Of a stretch of DNA of 64,000 nt, positions 34,920 through 43,719 are shown one piece after another. Origin of the DNA: Brevibacterium ravenspurgense. Lineage in GTDB: Bacteria > Actinomycetota > Actinomycetes > Actinomycetales > Brevibacteriaceae. The stretch is from positions 310,001 through 374,000 of the forward strand of contig NZ_LQQC01000010.1 of NCBI RefSeq assembly GCF_001584615.1, given 5' to 3'. The notes beneath the pieces were generated by a model. It was not told where the DNA came from. It was given only the letters and a program-made list of their open reading frames with translations, and ran no database searches. The stretch's first letter is position 1. The number at the start of each line of letters is the position of its first letter. Made by a program: the position numbers and the translations under genes.

Positions 34920-36230
34920 ATGACCATCGACTTCTCCGCCGCTCAGTCCGAAGTTGTGCAGATCTGTTCGGATCTCATCAAGATTGACACGCAGAACTGG
35001 GGTGAAGGCAAAGCCAACCCGGAACGGCCCGCCGCCGACTACATCGCAGAGAAGTTCCACGAAGTCGGGCTTGACTCCGAAATCTACGAATCAGCCCCCG
35101 GCCGGGCCAATCTCGTGGCACGCATCAAAGGCAAGAATCCTGATCGCCCAGCACTCGTCATGCACGGGCATACGGATGTCGTCCCCGCTGACGCCTCGGA
35201 GTGGAGCGTTGACCCGTTCGGCGGCGAAGTCAAGGACGGTCTTCTGTGGGGCCGAGGTGCCGTCGACATGAAGAACGGCTGCGCCATGATCATTGCCGTA
35301 GTGCGCCAGATGATGCGCGAGAACATTGTCCCGGACCGTGACATCCTCGTGGTCTTCTTCGCTGACGAAGAAGCCGGCGGAACGTACGGCTCCGGCTGGA
35401 TGGTCGATAACCACCCCGAGGTGTTCGCAGGCGCTGCCGAGGCGGTTTCGGAAGTCGGCGGCTACTCCGTTGATGTGCGCGGTGAGAAGATCTACTTGGT
35501 CCAGACCGCCGAAAAGGGCCTGCAGTGGCTCAAACTGGTAGCCAAGGGCTCCGCCGGACACGGCTCGCAGCGCAACGACGACAATCCGATTGTGAAACTC
35601 GCCGAAGCTGTGGCGCGGATCGGGCGCTACGAATGGCCCGTCGAGATTCCTCAGGCGACCCGTGAGCTGCTCAAGGGCGTCGCCGACCTCACCGGGATCG
35701 AATACACGGAAGACAATTTCCCAGCGCTGCTGAAAGAACTCGGCTCGGTCGAAAAGTTCGTCGGCCCCACATTCGCGACGAGCGCCAATCCGACCGCTCT
35801 CGGTGGGGGATACAAGCACAATGTCATCCCCGGTTCCGCTGAGGCGCTTATCGACTGCCGTCCGATTCCCGGCCGGACGGAGGATGCGCTTCTCACACTG
35901 AAAGAACTCGCAGGCCCTGACGTGGACATCGTTCCAGTCGTGCAGCACGTGTCATTGGAAACGCCGTTCGAAGGCGATCTGGTCGAGCAGATGAAGAAGA
36001 GCGTCCACGCCTACGACCCTGAAGCTCACGTTCTGCCCTACGCGCTGTCTGCCGGTACTGATAACAAGGCTCTGAGCTTTTTGGGGATCACCGGCTACGG
36101 TTTCATTCCGCTGCGTCTGCCGGCCGACCTTGACTTCCCCGCAATGTTCCACGGGGCTGACGAACGGGTGCCGACCGAAACGCTGGAGTTCGGCACCCAG
36201 ATCCTGGGAGATTTCCTCGTCAACGCGTAA
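34920..36230 (+). CDS. M20/M25/M40 family metallo-hydrolase (peptidase/deacylase)
   Basis: A 436-residue dinuclear zinc enzyme. Metal and catalytic residues are visible: His and Asp in HGHTDVVP (about residues 81-88), the bridging Asp in GRGAVDMKNG, the Glu pair in FFADEEAGGTYG, a further ligand His in the lid-hinge region AGHGSQ and the final His in MFHGADERVP. The lid domain sits at about 200-330. It likely hydrolyses dipeptides or N-acyl amino acids; the exact substrate is open. It follows the unknown gene by 3 bases, so the pair is co-transcribed. Confidence 0.92.
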   Translation: MTIDFSAAQSEVVQICSDLIKIDTQNWGEGKANPERPAADYIAEKFHEVGLDSEIYESAPGRANLVARIKGKNPDRPALVMHGHTDVVPADASEWSVDPFGGEVKDGLLWGRGAVDMKNGCAMIIAVVRQMMRENIVPDRDILVVFFADEEAGGTYGSGWMVDNHPEVFAGAAEAVSEVGGYSVDVRGEKIYLVQTAEKGLQWLKLVAKGSAGHGSQRNDDNPIVKLAEAVARIGRYEWPVEIPQATRELLKGVADLTGIEYTEDNFPALLKELGSVEKFVGPTFATSANPTALGGGYKHNVIPGSAEALIDCRPIPGRTEDALLTLKELAGPDVDIVPVVQHVSLETPFEGDLVEQMKKSVHAYDPEAHVLPYALSAGTDNKALSFLGITGYGFIPLRLPADLDFPAMFHGADERVPTETLEFGTQILGDFLVNA

Positions 36231-36276
36231 CCACCACGCGTTTGCCCTTTAAGCCTGACGGACGGCGAACACAGGC

Positions 36277-37251
36277 TCAGCCCTCGACGTCGATTCTTGC
36301 GCGCACTGCCCGGCGGCCGCCGAAAACCGGCCTGCCGGGCAGTGTTGCAATGACAACTCCGAGTACGACCAGCGCAATCGAGGTCAGAGCGGTAATCGTG
36401 AACGCCTGTTCATTTCCGGCCAGCGCATCAATGATGAGCGAACCGCCCATATTGCCGACCAACGTGGACAGGCTCAGTATGAGCACACCCAGGCGGGGAA
36501 CGATGAGAGCGGACACCAGGATGAAGGCAACGCCGAACACACCACCGGAGTACAGCAGAGGTTCGGGCGGGAAACGCAGCGGGGGAGTGCCGGAGGCGAA
36601 CACCACAGCGCACGCAACGGCCAGAGCCGTAAAGCCGACAACGAAGTTCATGGTTGTCGCAGCAAGTGCGGAGCCCGAAGCGGCTGACAGCCTGCCGTTG
36701 AAAGCGTGCTGCAGTCCGGTGAGAACGCCCGAGGCAAAGGGAACGAGCGGAATCCACCACTGCAGTCCGGACGTGACGGCTCCCGCACTCATGATTGCAA
36801 CACCGGCCAGAACAACAGCGACGCCTACTAGACGGCCCAGAGTGATGGGCTTCGGTCCGCCGGCCGGCAGCCGCGTGCTGTCGACGACGAGCGCACCGAG
36901 CAGCTGCCCGGATGTGAAGCTCATGGTGAATACGGCAACGCCGAAAGCGGGAACCGTGACACCCTGAGCGATGACGATCGTCGCTCCGCCGAGCCCGCCC
37001 AGGCACATCCACCAGGGGAACTCACCAGAACGCAGAAGTTTGATGGTCGTGGCAATGGCCCGGCGCCCAGCCGGCAGGGCTGCGGTGACTGCCGCAATGA
37101 TGATGAGTCCGCCGCCGAAAGACACTGCCGCACTGTAGATCCAGTGACCGATTTCAACGGTGAGTTCGCCGTTGTACTTTCCCTGCAGGGAAACAGCGAG
37201 TCCGGTCGCAATCGCCGGAAGAATGTAGAGGAGATTTGCGCCGGACCTCAT
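36277..37251 (-). CDS. DMT family transporter (DUF606/YdcZ-like duplicated)
   Basis: A 324-residue membrane protein of about ten transmembrane helices in two similar halves, each with a TSGQLLGALVVD or LVGNMGGSLIIDA-like element in its centre. That internal duplication fits the DUF606 branch of drug/metabolite transporters. ATG 37251 (MRSGANLLY) overlaps the stop of the upstream small gene (ATGA), which decides the start over a longer reading to 37338. Substrate unknown. It converges on the M20 gene with a 46-base gap without a clear hairpin. Confidence 0.85.
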   Translation of the reverse strand: MRSGANLLYILPAIATGLAVSLQGKYNGELTVEIGHWIYSAAVSFGGGLIIIAAVTAALPAGRRAIATTIKLLRSGEFPWWMCLGGLGGATIVIAQGVTVPAFGVAVFTMSFTSGQLLGALVVDSTRLPAGGPKPITLGRLVGVAVVLAGVAIMSAGAVTSGLQWWIPLVPFASGVLTGLQHAFNGRLSAASGSALAATTMNFVVGFTALAVACAVVFASGTPPLRFPPEPLLYSGGVFGVAFILVSALIVPRLGVLILSLSTLVGNMGGSLIIDALAGNEQAFTITALTSIALVVLGVVIATLPGRPVFGGRRAVRARIDVEG

Positions 37252-37442
37252 GCGGTGCGCACGACCGTCATAACGCGGCGACGAAGCCAAACGGTCTTCT
37301 GCCCACCCATACCGACGACCGTCCGTGCCAGCTCCCACCGACCGGTGTCGGCAGCTTCGGTCAGTGCGCGCAGAGATTCGCTGCGCGAAATCTTCGGGTG
37401 AAATGTCACCTGCCGCATTTCGTATTCGACTTCTCGCTTCAC
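37248..37442 (-). CDS. DUF5703 family small protein
   Basis: A 64-residue basic protein: EYEMRQVTFHPKISRSE, then L.EAADTGRWELARTVV and VWLRRRVMTVVRT, the conserved pattern of actinobacterial DUF5703 proteins. Function unknown; the length is normal for the family. GTG start at 37442 with GAAGGAG about 11 bases upstream. It is translationally coupled to the DMT transporter by a 4-base overlap and diverges from a phosphatase gene. Confidence 0.85.
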   Translation of the reverse strand: MKREVEYEMRQVTFHPKISRSESLRALTEAADTGRWELARTVVGMGGQKTVWLRRRVMTVVRTA

Positions 37443-37490
37443 CTGGGCTTGTGCTCCTTCCCTGGGGTGGCCGTCACTGTATCATCGCGC

Positions 37491-37496
37491 TAGCCT
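37491..37496 (+). promoter_or_regulatory. -10 element of a leaderless promoter (histidine phosphatase)
   Basis: TAGCCT ends six bases before ATG 37503, with no Shine-Dalgarno sequence between. Confidence 0.5.
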
Positions 37497-37502
37497 GATT
37501 CT

Positions 37503-38168
37503 ATGGTGAAGATCATCTTCGCGCGCCACGGACAATCGGAGGCAAATCTCGCTGGCGTACTCGCAGGCCGGCGGGGCGCCAATCCGCTGACTGCTGCTGG
37601 CCGTCAGCAGGCCTGTGCCGCGGCTGATCTGCTGCCTTCCAGCATCGCCCTGTGGAAGGTCTCTGAAGTAGCACGATGCGCCGAAACGGCTGATCTGCTG
37701 ATGCGCACCCATGCGAAGAACCACGACTCTGCCGTACCTGCCGCCGCCGTCATGGGGGAATTCTCAGAAGTCGACTACGGGGATTGGTCCGGCCGTCCCC
37801 TTGAAGAACTGCGCAGACTGCCGGAATGGGAACGCGTCCAGAACACTCCGCAGGACATGGTGTTTCCCGGTGGGGAAGCACAGCACGACGCCTGGCTTCG
37901 CACCCGCCAAGGTGTTGAGAAAGTCCTCGACGAACTTCGCGAACGCAACAGTGAAGCCGTCGCAGTTGTCGTCACTCATGGAGACATCATCAAAATGGCC
38001 GTCGCAGACGCCTTGGGGCTGCAGCTGCAGAACTTTCAGCGAACAGCAGTCGCACCCGGTTCGCTGACGACAATCGACTATGCGAGCAGAGTTCCCGTGC
38101 TCACCGCACTGTCCGTGACACCAGCCGGAAGAACCGGCCAAGCGAGCACCCTCGGGGGAGGAGCCTGA
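37503..38168 (+). CDS. histidine phosphatase (MSMEG_4193 family)
   Basis: A 221-residue histidine phosphatase/phosphoglycerate-mutase-like protein. The catalytic motif is ARHGQSEAN (about residues 7-15), with the proton donor Glu in FSEVDYGDW and the second His in VTHGDIIKM. The region FQRTAVAPGSLTTIDY and the extended C terminus fit the actinobacterial MSMEG_4193 subfamily often found near mshC, DUF3090 and SCO1664 genes, as here. Physiological substrate unknown. Confidence 0.88.
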   Translation: MVKIIFARHGQSEANLAGVLAGRRGANPLTAAGRQQACAAADLLPSSIALWKVSEVARCAETADLLMRTHAKNHDSAVPAAAVMGEFSEVDYGDWSGRPLEELRRLPEWERVQNTPQDMVFPGGEAQHDAWLRTRQGVEKVLDELRERNSEAVAVVVTHGDIIKMAVADALGLQLQNFQRTAVAPGSLTTIDYASRVPVLTALSVTPAGRTGQASTLGGGA

Positions 38169-38190
38169 AAAGCCGACCGGCACCTCGTGA

Positions 38191-39036
38191 TCAGGAAGCC
38201 GCGAGAACTCCCGTGCCCAGCAAAACGTAGATGACCAGACCCAGCGCAATGCGGTACCACACGAAGATCGCAAACGACTTCGTCTGCACGAATTTCAGGA
38301 AGCCGACGATGACGGCGTAGCCGACTGCAAAAGACACGACGGTGGCCAGCAGGGTGGGTCCCCAGCCGATTGTCATCGACGCAGTCCCGTCTACTTGATC
38401 CTTGATCGCTTTGAAAAGACTGTAAACACCGGAGGCCATGACGGCCGGGATTGCCAACAGGAACGAATAGCGTGCCGCTGCAGGACGCGTGAAGCCCATG
38501 ATGCGACCGGCCATGATCGTGCCGCCGGAACGCGATACACCGGGCACAAGAGCCAGTGCCTGCGCAAAGCCGAACGTGAGGCCCTGACCCCAGTGCATGG
38601 AGTCAAGCGTGTTGACCCGCTTGCCGAAGGCATCAGCAAGGCCGATGAAGATTGCGAAGACGATGAGCATCGTCGCGACAATCCACAGTGAGCGGAACGT
38701 CGAGGTGATCTGATCTTCGAACAGCAGGCCCAGCACACCAATCGGGATCGAGCCGATGATGATCAGCCAGCCGAGCCGCACCTCGGGATCACGCCGGTCG
38801 TGCTTGCCGAACAGGGCTTTGAACCACTTGGTGATGATCGTGACGATGTCATTCCAGAAGTACACGAGAACGGCCAGCTCAGTGCCGATCTGGATAATTG
38901 CGGTGAAGAATGCGCCCGGTTCACGGCCGGGCATGAGGAATTCGCCGACGATCCTCAGATGTGCAGACGAGGACACCGGCAAGAACTCGGTGAGCCCCTG
39001 CACGATTCCCAAAACGGTCGCCACTAGCCAGTCCAT
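38191..39036 (-). CDS. uppP: undecaprenyl-diphosphatase UppP
   Basis: A 281-residue integral membrane phosphatase that recycles undecaprenyl pyrophosphate for cell-wall synthesis. The two active-site blocks are present: GLTEFLPVSSSAHL (about residues 14-27) and LVPGVSRSGGTI (about 172-183). Around seven transmembrane helices are evident. ATG 39036 has GAAGGGA upstream. Its loss or high dose affects bacitracin sensitivity in other bacteria. It converges on the phosphatase gene. Confidence 0.95.
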   Translation of the reverse strand: MDWLVATVLGIVQGLTEFLPVSSSAHLRIVGEFLMPGREPGAFFTAIIQIGTELAVLVYFWNDIVTIITKWFKALFGKHDRRDPEVRLGWLIIIGSIPIGVLGLLFEDQITSTFRSLWIVATMLIVFAIFIGLADAFGKRVNTLDSMHWGQGLTFGFAQALALVPGVSRSGGTIMAGRIMGFTRPAAARYSFLLAIPAVMASGVYSLFKAIKDQVDGTASMTIGWGPTLLATVVSFAVGYAVIVGFLKFVQTKSFAIFVWYRIALGLVIYVLLGTGVLAAS

Positions 39037-39171
39037 GCGATCCCTTCGAAAACGACAGTCGGTCCTGTCAGTCTGAGCAGGCCCTACGGGACTCTAACGG
39101 ACAAGGCTGGCCAGTGCGCGGAAACGCGCCCGCGGTCGGCTTAGAGCTTGCACACAGTTGACCGGCGGCGG

Positions 39172-39480
39172 TCAGTCGTCGTCTTCGTCATCCTCGTCGT
39201 CGTATTCTTCGTCGTCATCGAAGTCGTCGAAGTCATCGTCGAAGTCATCAAAGGTGCCGTCTTCGCGGGCGTCCTCGATGTCGTCGAAAAGCTCAAACGG
39301 AGTCACTTCGTCGTAGGCGACGTACAGGGCGTCTTCGTAGATTTCATAGGCGTCAGCCAGCGCCATGTAGGCGGCTTCGACGCGTTCGTCGGTGTCGGAG
39401 GTCCGGTTGACTGAGGCCGCGTAGTGTTCGCGAATCGCTGCGATGAAGGCTTCGAGGGCGACTTCCGGTTCTGAGCTCAT
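39172..39480 (-). CDS. small protein with a poly-Asp/Glu tail, unknown
   Basis: A 102-residue protein of unknown function. Residues 1-60 are a predicted helical domain (EVALEAFIAAIREHYAAS, VEAAYMALADAYEIYEDALY), and the last 30 residues are almost only Asp, Glu, Phe and Tyr, encoded by GAC/GAT/GAA repeats. ATG 39480 has TACGAT six bases upstream, deciding this start over a longer reading. Similar genes beside DUF3090 are sometimes labelled primosomal protein, which I see no basis for. Confidence 0.8.
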   Translation of the reverse strand: MSSEPEVALEAFIAAIREHYAASVNRTSDTDERVEAAYMALADAYEIYEDALYVAYDEVTPFELFDDIEDAREDGTFDDFDDDFDDFDDDEEYDDEDDEDDD

Positions 39481-39486
39481 GGCTCC

Positions 39487-39519
39487 ATCGTAACCGCGCG
39501 GGGCCGAAGCGACTACCCT
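39487..39519. promoter_or_regulatory. compact divergent leaderless promoter
   Basis: TACGAT on the minus strand (39492-39487) is six bases before ATG 39480; TACCCT on the plus strand (39514-39519) is seven bases before ATG 39527. Start codons are 46 bases apart. Confidence 0.5.
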
Positions 39520-39526
39520 GTTGACC

Positions 39527-40066
39527 ATGGCTGAAAGCGAATATGTTTTTCCCGCCCCCGAACGGTTCATAGTCGGCACCGTCGGCCTGCCGGGAGATCG
39601 CTCTTTCTACCTTCAGGCAAAGGACGCCGACAGGGTCGTTACGGCAGCTGTCGAAAAGGAGCAGGTGGAGCTCCTTGGTGAGCGCATCAACGAGCTTCTG
39701 GACATGGTGCGGTCACGCTCCGCCGACGGCTACATGATCCCGGCCGGTCCGGATCCGGCAGATGCTGACAACGCCAACCTCGAAATGCCGGTGGAACCCG
39801 AATTTCGCGTGGGCACCATGAGCCTGGGGTGGGACACGCGTCGCCGGCATTTGGAAATCGAGTGCTCGGCCATCAGCTTCGGGCACGACGACGAGGACTC
39901 CCAATCGCCTGTCCTGCGCGTTGTTCTTTCCGCCGAAGCCGCTCGCGAGTTCGCTCGCCGTGCCGACCAGGTGGTCAACGCGGGCCGTGCTGACTGCCCC
40001 TTCTGCTCGCTTCCGCTGGATCCAGGCGGTCACCTGTGCCCGCGGGCCAACGGGGTGCCCAGGTGA
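39527..40066 (+). CDS. DUF3090 family protein
   Basis: A 179-residue conserved actinobacterial protein. Sequence blocks VFPAPERFIVGTVGLPGDRSFYLQA, EFRVGTMSLGWD and the C-terminal zinc-ribbon-like CPFCSLPLDPGGHLCPR are diagnostic of DUF3090. Function unknown; it is encoded with the SCO1664-type kinase-like gene, the MSMEG_4193 phosphatase and mshC in many actinobacteria, suggesting a shared process. ATG 39527 is favoured over TTG 39521 by the leaderless -10 spacing. It overlaps the next gene by 4 bases. Confidence 0.9.
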   Translation: MAESEYVFPAPERFIVGTVGLPGDRSFYLQAKDADRVVTAAVEKEQVELLGERINELLDMVRSRSADGYMIPAGPDPADADNANLEMPVEPEFRVGTMSLGWDTRRRHLEIECSAISFGHDDEDSQSPVLRVVLSAEAAREFARRADQVVNAGRADCPFCSLPLDPGGHLCPRANGVPR

Positions 40067-40860
40067 TCGAATCGGCGTTGGCCGAAGCACACATGACGGT
40101 GCTCGGCCGGGTGCCCGGCGCCTCGAATGCGGTTTTTCTGTGCCTGCTGGAAGGGGACTTCGGAACCGGCCCCACCGTACGCCGAGGCATCTACAAGCCG
40201 GTGCGCGGCGAAAGGCCGCTGCACGACTTTCCCGCAGGAACACTCGCACGCAGGGAAGTGGCCGCCTACCGCTTGGCTCACCACTTGGGAATTGACGAGG
40301 TGCCGCCGACGGTCTTTCTTGATGACGGCCCGCTGGGGCCAGGGTCTCTGCAGGCCTATGTGCTTTCAGACGGCGACGACGAACCGCCCGTGACGATCTG
40401 CCTGCCCTCTGAGCTTCCCGACGGCTGGCTCCCCGCTGCGGCAGGTGAAACCGAAACGGGCGAACAGGTGGTCATCGCCCACAGTCCCGATGAGCAGATC
40501 CTGCGCCTGGCAGTGTTCGACATCGTTGCCAACAACGCCGACCGCAAGGGCAGCCACATCCTTTCCGGGGCATGGGATCCGCTGGCGGAAGCTCAATTCT
40601 TCGGAATCGACAACGGCCTTACGTTCCACACGGAGCCAAAGCTGCGCACGATCCTGTGGGGGTTTGATCGAGTACCGGTGCCGGGCGACCTGTGCGAAGC
40701 GCTGGATTCTATCGCCGGCGCAGTTCCCGCTGAGCTGTCAGAGCTCCTCACTCCGGACGAAAACCGAGCTCTCGCGCTGCGTGCCGGACAGCTCGCAGGC
40801 AACGGCACCATGCCGTCGATGCCACAGGACCGAATTCCGATTCCCTGGCCCCCGGTGTAG
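40063..40860 (+). CDS. SCO1664 family protein (PI3/4-kinase-like fold)
   Basis: A 265-residue protein of the SCO1664 family. The kinase-like features are the lysine-containing [12 protein letters not shown] (about residues 44-55), the catalytic-loop-like [15 protein letters not shown] (about 158-172) and [10 protein letters not shown], the metal-binding position. Similarity to phosphatidylinositol 3/4-kinases is structural; the substrate in bacteria is unknown. GTG 40063 lies in a GTGA overlap with DUF3090. It ends 25 bases before mshC. Confidence 0.88.
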   Translation: MIESALAEAHMTVLGRVPGASNAVFLCLLEGDFGTGPTVRRGIYKPVRGERPLHDFPAGTLARREVAAYRLAHHLGIDEVPPTVFLDDGPLGPGSLQAYVLSDGDDEPPVTICLPSELPDGWLPAAAGETETGEQVVIAHSPDEQILRLAVFDIVANNADRKGSHILSGAWDPLAEAQFFGIDNGLTFHTEPKLRTILWGFDRVPVPGDLCEALDSIAGAVPAELSELLTPDENRALALRAGQLAGNGTMPSMPQDRIPIPWPPV

Positions 40861-40872
40861 ACACATGACGGT

Positions 40873-40878
40873 TATGCT
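40873..40878 (+). promoter_or_regulatory. -10 element of the leaderless mshC promoter
   Basis: TATGCT ends seven bases before GTG 40886 and supports that codon over the in-frame ATG at 40874, which lies inside the -10 element. Confidence 0.5.
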
Positions 40879-40885
40879 GGGTGGC

Positions 40886-42139
40886 GTGAAACCTTGGTCA
40901 GCTCCCGCAGTCCCGTCCCTGTCCGACTTCCCAGTCCTGCCGGCAGCTCCAGCCGACAGCACTGTCTACAGCACTTCGGCCAGGGGCCCCGTCAGCGGCC
41001 TCCTCGTAGATGGGACGGCCCGGCTCTACGTGTGCGGCATCACTCCCTACGATGCAACGCACCTGGGCCACGCATCGACCTACGTCACCTTCGACGTCCT
41101 GCTGCGCAGCTGGATTGATGCTGGAGCTGATGTCGTCTACGTCCAGAACACAACGGATATTGACGACCCCCTCCTTGAACGCGCTGAGGCGACCGGAGTT
41201 GACTGGCGCGAACTGGCCGACAGCCAGATTGAGCTGTTCTTTTCTGACATGGAGGCGCTGCGCGTCATCCCGCCGAAGCACTACATCGGCGCTGTCGAAT
41301 CGATTCCGGACGTTGTTGAAGCCGTAGAAAAGCTGCTTGAGCGCGGCGCCGCCTACACCCTGGACAACGGCGACGTCTACTACCGCATCAGCACGGAAGT
41401 CGAACCGCCGTTCGGTTCGGAATCGCACTACAGCCGCGAACACATGCTTGAAATCTTCCCCGAACGCGGGGGAGACCCAGACACACCCGGCAAAGAAGAT
41501 CCGCTCGACGCTCTTCTGTGGCGCGCTGCCCGCGAAGGCGAACCGCAGTGGCCCGGCGGCAAACTGGGACCGGGCCGCCCAGGCTGGCACATCGAATGCG
41601 CTGTCATCGCCGGCAAGTACGCGGGGTACCCGCTGACCGTGCAGGGCGGAGGATCAGACCTCATCTTCCCGCACCACGAAATGGGTGCGGCTCACGCAAT
41701 CGCCCTGACGGACACACCGTTTGCCGATGCCTACATGCACACCGGCATGGTCGCCTACGAAGGCGAAAAGATGAGCAAGTCCCTGGGCAACCTGGTGCTT
41801 GTGTCGAACCTGACAGCCGCCGGAACCGACCCCATGGCCATCCGCCTGGCGATTCTCGGCAACCACTACCGGTCGGACTGGGAGTACAGCGACGGTGTGC
41901 TGGCCGCCGCTGAGAACCGCTTGGCAGCCTGGCGCGCAGCAGCCGGCTGTGGAAACTCGTCTGATCCGGCTGAGGTCGTTGCCGAGATCCGCCGCGAACT
42001 GGCGGACGACCTCGACACGCCCAACGCGCTGTGCGTCATTGACGACTGGGCGGCTGCCCGGCAGACCGAAGCAGATGCGGACGAGAACACTCAGGCTGTC
42101 GTCGCCGCAGTTGATGCTCTCCTGGGCATCAAGCTCTGA
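40886..42139 (+). CDS. mshC: L-cysteine:1D-myo-inositol 2-amino-2-deoxy-alpha-D-glucopyranoside ligase MshC
   Basis: A 417-residue ligase that couples cysteine to GlcN-inositol in mycothiol synthesis. It is a cysteinyl-tRNA synthetase paralogue: zinc Cys in [13 protein letters not shown]-like THLGHAS, zinc-side GWHIECAVI and KMSKS in GEKMSKSLG. The tRNA-binding C-terminal domain of CysS is missing, which identifies MshC. GTG 40886 gives the family N terminus (KPWSAPAVP). Presence of mshC implies mycothiol is the main thiol of the organism. Confidence 0.95.
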   Translation: MKPWSAPAVPSLSDFPVLPAAPADSTVYSTSARGPVSGLLVDGTARLYVCGITPYDATHLGHASTYVTFDVLLRSWIDAGADVVYVQNTTDIDDPLLERAEATGVDWRELADSQIELFFSDMEALRVIPPKHYIGAVESIPDVVEAVEKLLERGAAYTLDNGDVYYRISTEVEPPFGSESHYSREHMLEIFPERGGDPDTPGKEDPLDALLWRAAREGEPQWPGGKLGPGRPGWHIECAVIAGKYAGYPLTVQGGGSDLIFPHHEMGAAHAIALTDTPFADAYMHTGMVAYEGEKMSKSLGNLVLVSNLTAAGTDPMAIRLAILGNHYRSDWEYSDGVLAAAENRLAAWRAAAGCGNSSDPAEVVAEIRRELADDLDTPNALCVIDDWAAARQTEADADENTQAVVAAVDALLGIKL

Positions 42140-42158
42140 CTTCTGTCCCTGAGGCCTA

Positions 42159-42992
42159 TCAGCGGTCCTCTTCGCGCCTGCGCAGCAGTTTTTCGAACTC
42201 CCGGGCAATGTCTTCGCCGTCGTGCTCGGTCGCGAGGTCGTACTCTTCTTCCATCATCGCGATCCTCTTGGCAAGGTCCGAGTCTGATTCTGCGAACATG
42301 TCGACGCTGTCCGACCAGGCTCGGGATGCTTCGGTCAGGTCCTCGGGGTCGAACGTCATCCCGGTGATGTCTTCGAGCGCGGACAGAAGGGCCAGTGCCG
42401 CCTTCGGCGATGGTGAAAGAGCCGCGTAGTCGGGGATCTCGCATGTCAGCGAGACTGTGGGAATTCCCTTTTCGTACAGGGCCACGGCCATGACATCCTG
42501 CAGGTTCGCTGTTCCTTCGTATTCCGCCGTCTGGACTTCTGAGATGTCCACGATGTCCGGGTCCTCTGATGTCAGCCGGACTGGCAGGCTGCGCGTGTGC
42601 GGGACAGCGGCTGGCTCTGAGGCCAGGAGCATAACGACGTCGCTTTCTGGGCGCAGCGGCATCAGCAGGTCTTCGATGAGCTCTTCCCACATGTCGAGCG
42701 GCGTCGGCCCTGTGACCAGCAGGGTCTGCACAAACCTGCCGGCTCGCTCGATTGAGCCTTCGATGCCGACGACCTGCGGATGAACGACGACGGGCTCCCC
42801 TTCGGAGCGGATGATGAACGGCGGGTACTGCGTGCGGTCATAGCTTTCTGCCACGCTGACATCGATCAGGTGATAGTCGTCCAGGTGCCGTTTGAGGATG
42901 TCGATGACGACTGCCGCAGCGTCGTCGGGGCTGTTGGGCCCCTGCAGGCCGACGATCACGATCTGTCCGTCTTGACTCGGAAGAAATGCCAT
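42159..42992 (-). CDS. PAC2 family protein
   Basis: A 277-residue member of the PAC2 (proteasome assembly chaperone 2-like) family: IVIVGLQGPNSPDDAAAV, YPPFIIRSEGE and the GIPTVSLTCEIPDYAA block are visible. The fold resembles the archaeal/eukaryotic PAC2 chaperone by sequence family only; no role in the bacterial proteasome has been shown to my knowledge, though the proteasome locus is only 4 kb away. The C-terminal 60 residues are acidic and helical. ATG 42992 appears leaderless (TAGGCT, six bases upstream). Confidence 0.88.
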   Translation of the reverse strand: MAFLPSQDGQIVIVGLQGPNSPDDAAAVVIDILKRHLDDYHLIDVSVAESYDRTQYPPFIIRSEGEPVVVHPQVVGIEGSIERAGRFVQTLLVTGPTPLDMWEELIEDLLMPLRPESDVVMLLASEPAAVPHTRSLPVRLTSEDPDIVDISEVQTAEYEGTANLQDVMAVALYEKGIPTVSLTCEIPDYAALSPSPKAALALLSALEDITGMTFDPEDLTEASRAWSDSVDMFAESDSDLAKRIAMMEEEYDLATEHDGEDIAREFEKLLRRREEDR

Positions 42993-42998
42993 GTGACC

Positions 42999-43053
42999 AG
43001 CCTAGTCGTGTTCACCGGGGTGTTGCCCGAAAGCCGCGCAGAGCTCTTAGGGT
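42999..43053. promoter_or_regulatory. divergent leaderless promoters of PAC2 and HAD genes
   Basis: TAGGCT on the minus strand (43004-42999) is six bases before ATG 42992; TAGGGT on the plus strand (43048-43053) is six bases before ATG 43060. No ribosome binding site precedes either gene. Confidence 0.55.
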
Positions 43054-43059
43054 TGAAGC

Positions 43060-43719
43060 ATGGAATTCTCTGGAGTCCTATGGGACATGGACGGCACTAT
43101 CGTCGACACCGAACCGTACTGGATCGAAGCCGAACATCGGCTGACTGCCGAATTCGGCCTCCCGTGGTCACAAGAAGACGGGCTGAAGCTGGTGGGCAAT
43201 GCCCTTACGGTTTCAGCGCAGGTGTTCATCGACCTCGGCGTTCCGCTTGAGCCGCTGGAGATCATCAATCGGCTCACGCGCGATGTCATTGCCCAGGTGC
43301 AGGAGCGCGTGCCGTTCCGTCCCGGTGTGCGGGAGCTGTTTGCACAGCTGCGCGAAGCGGGGATTCCGTCCGCAATGGTCACGATGTCGTTTCGCCCCCT
43401 GGCTGATGCTGTTGTCGCCAGCCTGCCCGAGGGCACCTTTGATGCTGTCATCACCGGTGACGAGGTTCAGCACGGCAAACCGCACCCGGAACCCTACGAG
43501 GTGGGAGCGAAGGCCCTCGGTCTGCGCCCGCAGGAGTGCATAGCGATTGAGGACTCCCTCAATGGGGCACTCTCAGCTTCAAGTGCTGGGGCACACACGC
43601 TCGTCGTGCCGTGCCACGTTGACATTCCCGAAGACCCGCGCTGGTCGATTGCCCAGAGCCTGGAAGGCCTGTCGCTGGCAGAGTTTCAGCGAGCGGCTAT
43701 CGCCCGGCAATCGCAGTGA
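43060..43719 (+). CDS. HAD superfamily hydrolase (beta-phosphoglucomutase-like)
   Basis: A 219-residue HAD-IA phosphatase or mutase: motif I DMDGTIVDTEP (about residues 9-19), cap domain about 20-85, motif II Thr/Ser in AMVTMSF, Lys in HGKPHPEPY and motif III IEDSLNGALSA. The substrate is probably a sugar phosphate or a damaged metabolite. Its 3' end overlaps the opposing RecB-like gene by 23 bases. Confidence 0.9.
   Translation: MEFSGVLWDMDGTIVDTEPYWIEAEHRLTAEFGLPWSQEDGLKLVGNALTVSAQVFIDLGVPLEPLEIINRLTRDVIAQVQERVPFRPGVRELFAQLREAGIPSAMVTMSFRPLADAVVASLPEGTFDAVITGDEVQHGKPHPEPYEVGAKALGLRPQECIAIEDSLNGALSASSAGAHTLVVPCHVDIPEDPRWSIAQSLEGLSLAEFQRAAIARQSQ

Noticed and set aside
34069-34920. Integrated element at tRNA-Leu
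   Set aside because: No integrase, no duplicated tRNA 3' end and no change in codon use was seen downstream; the tRNA has its own terminator.
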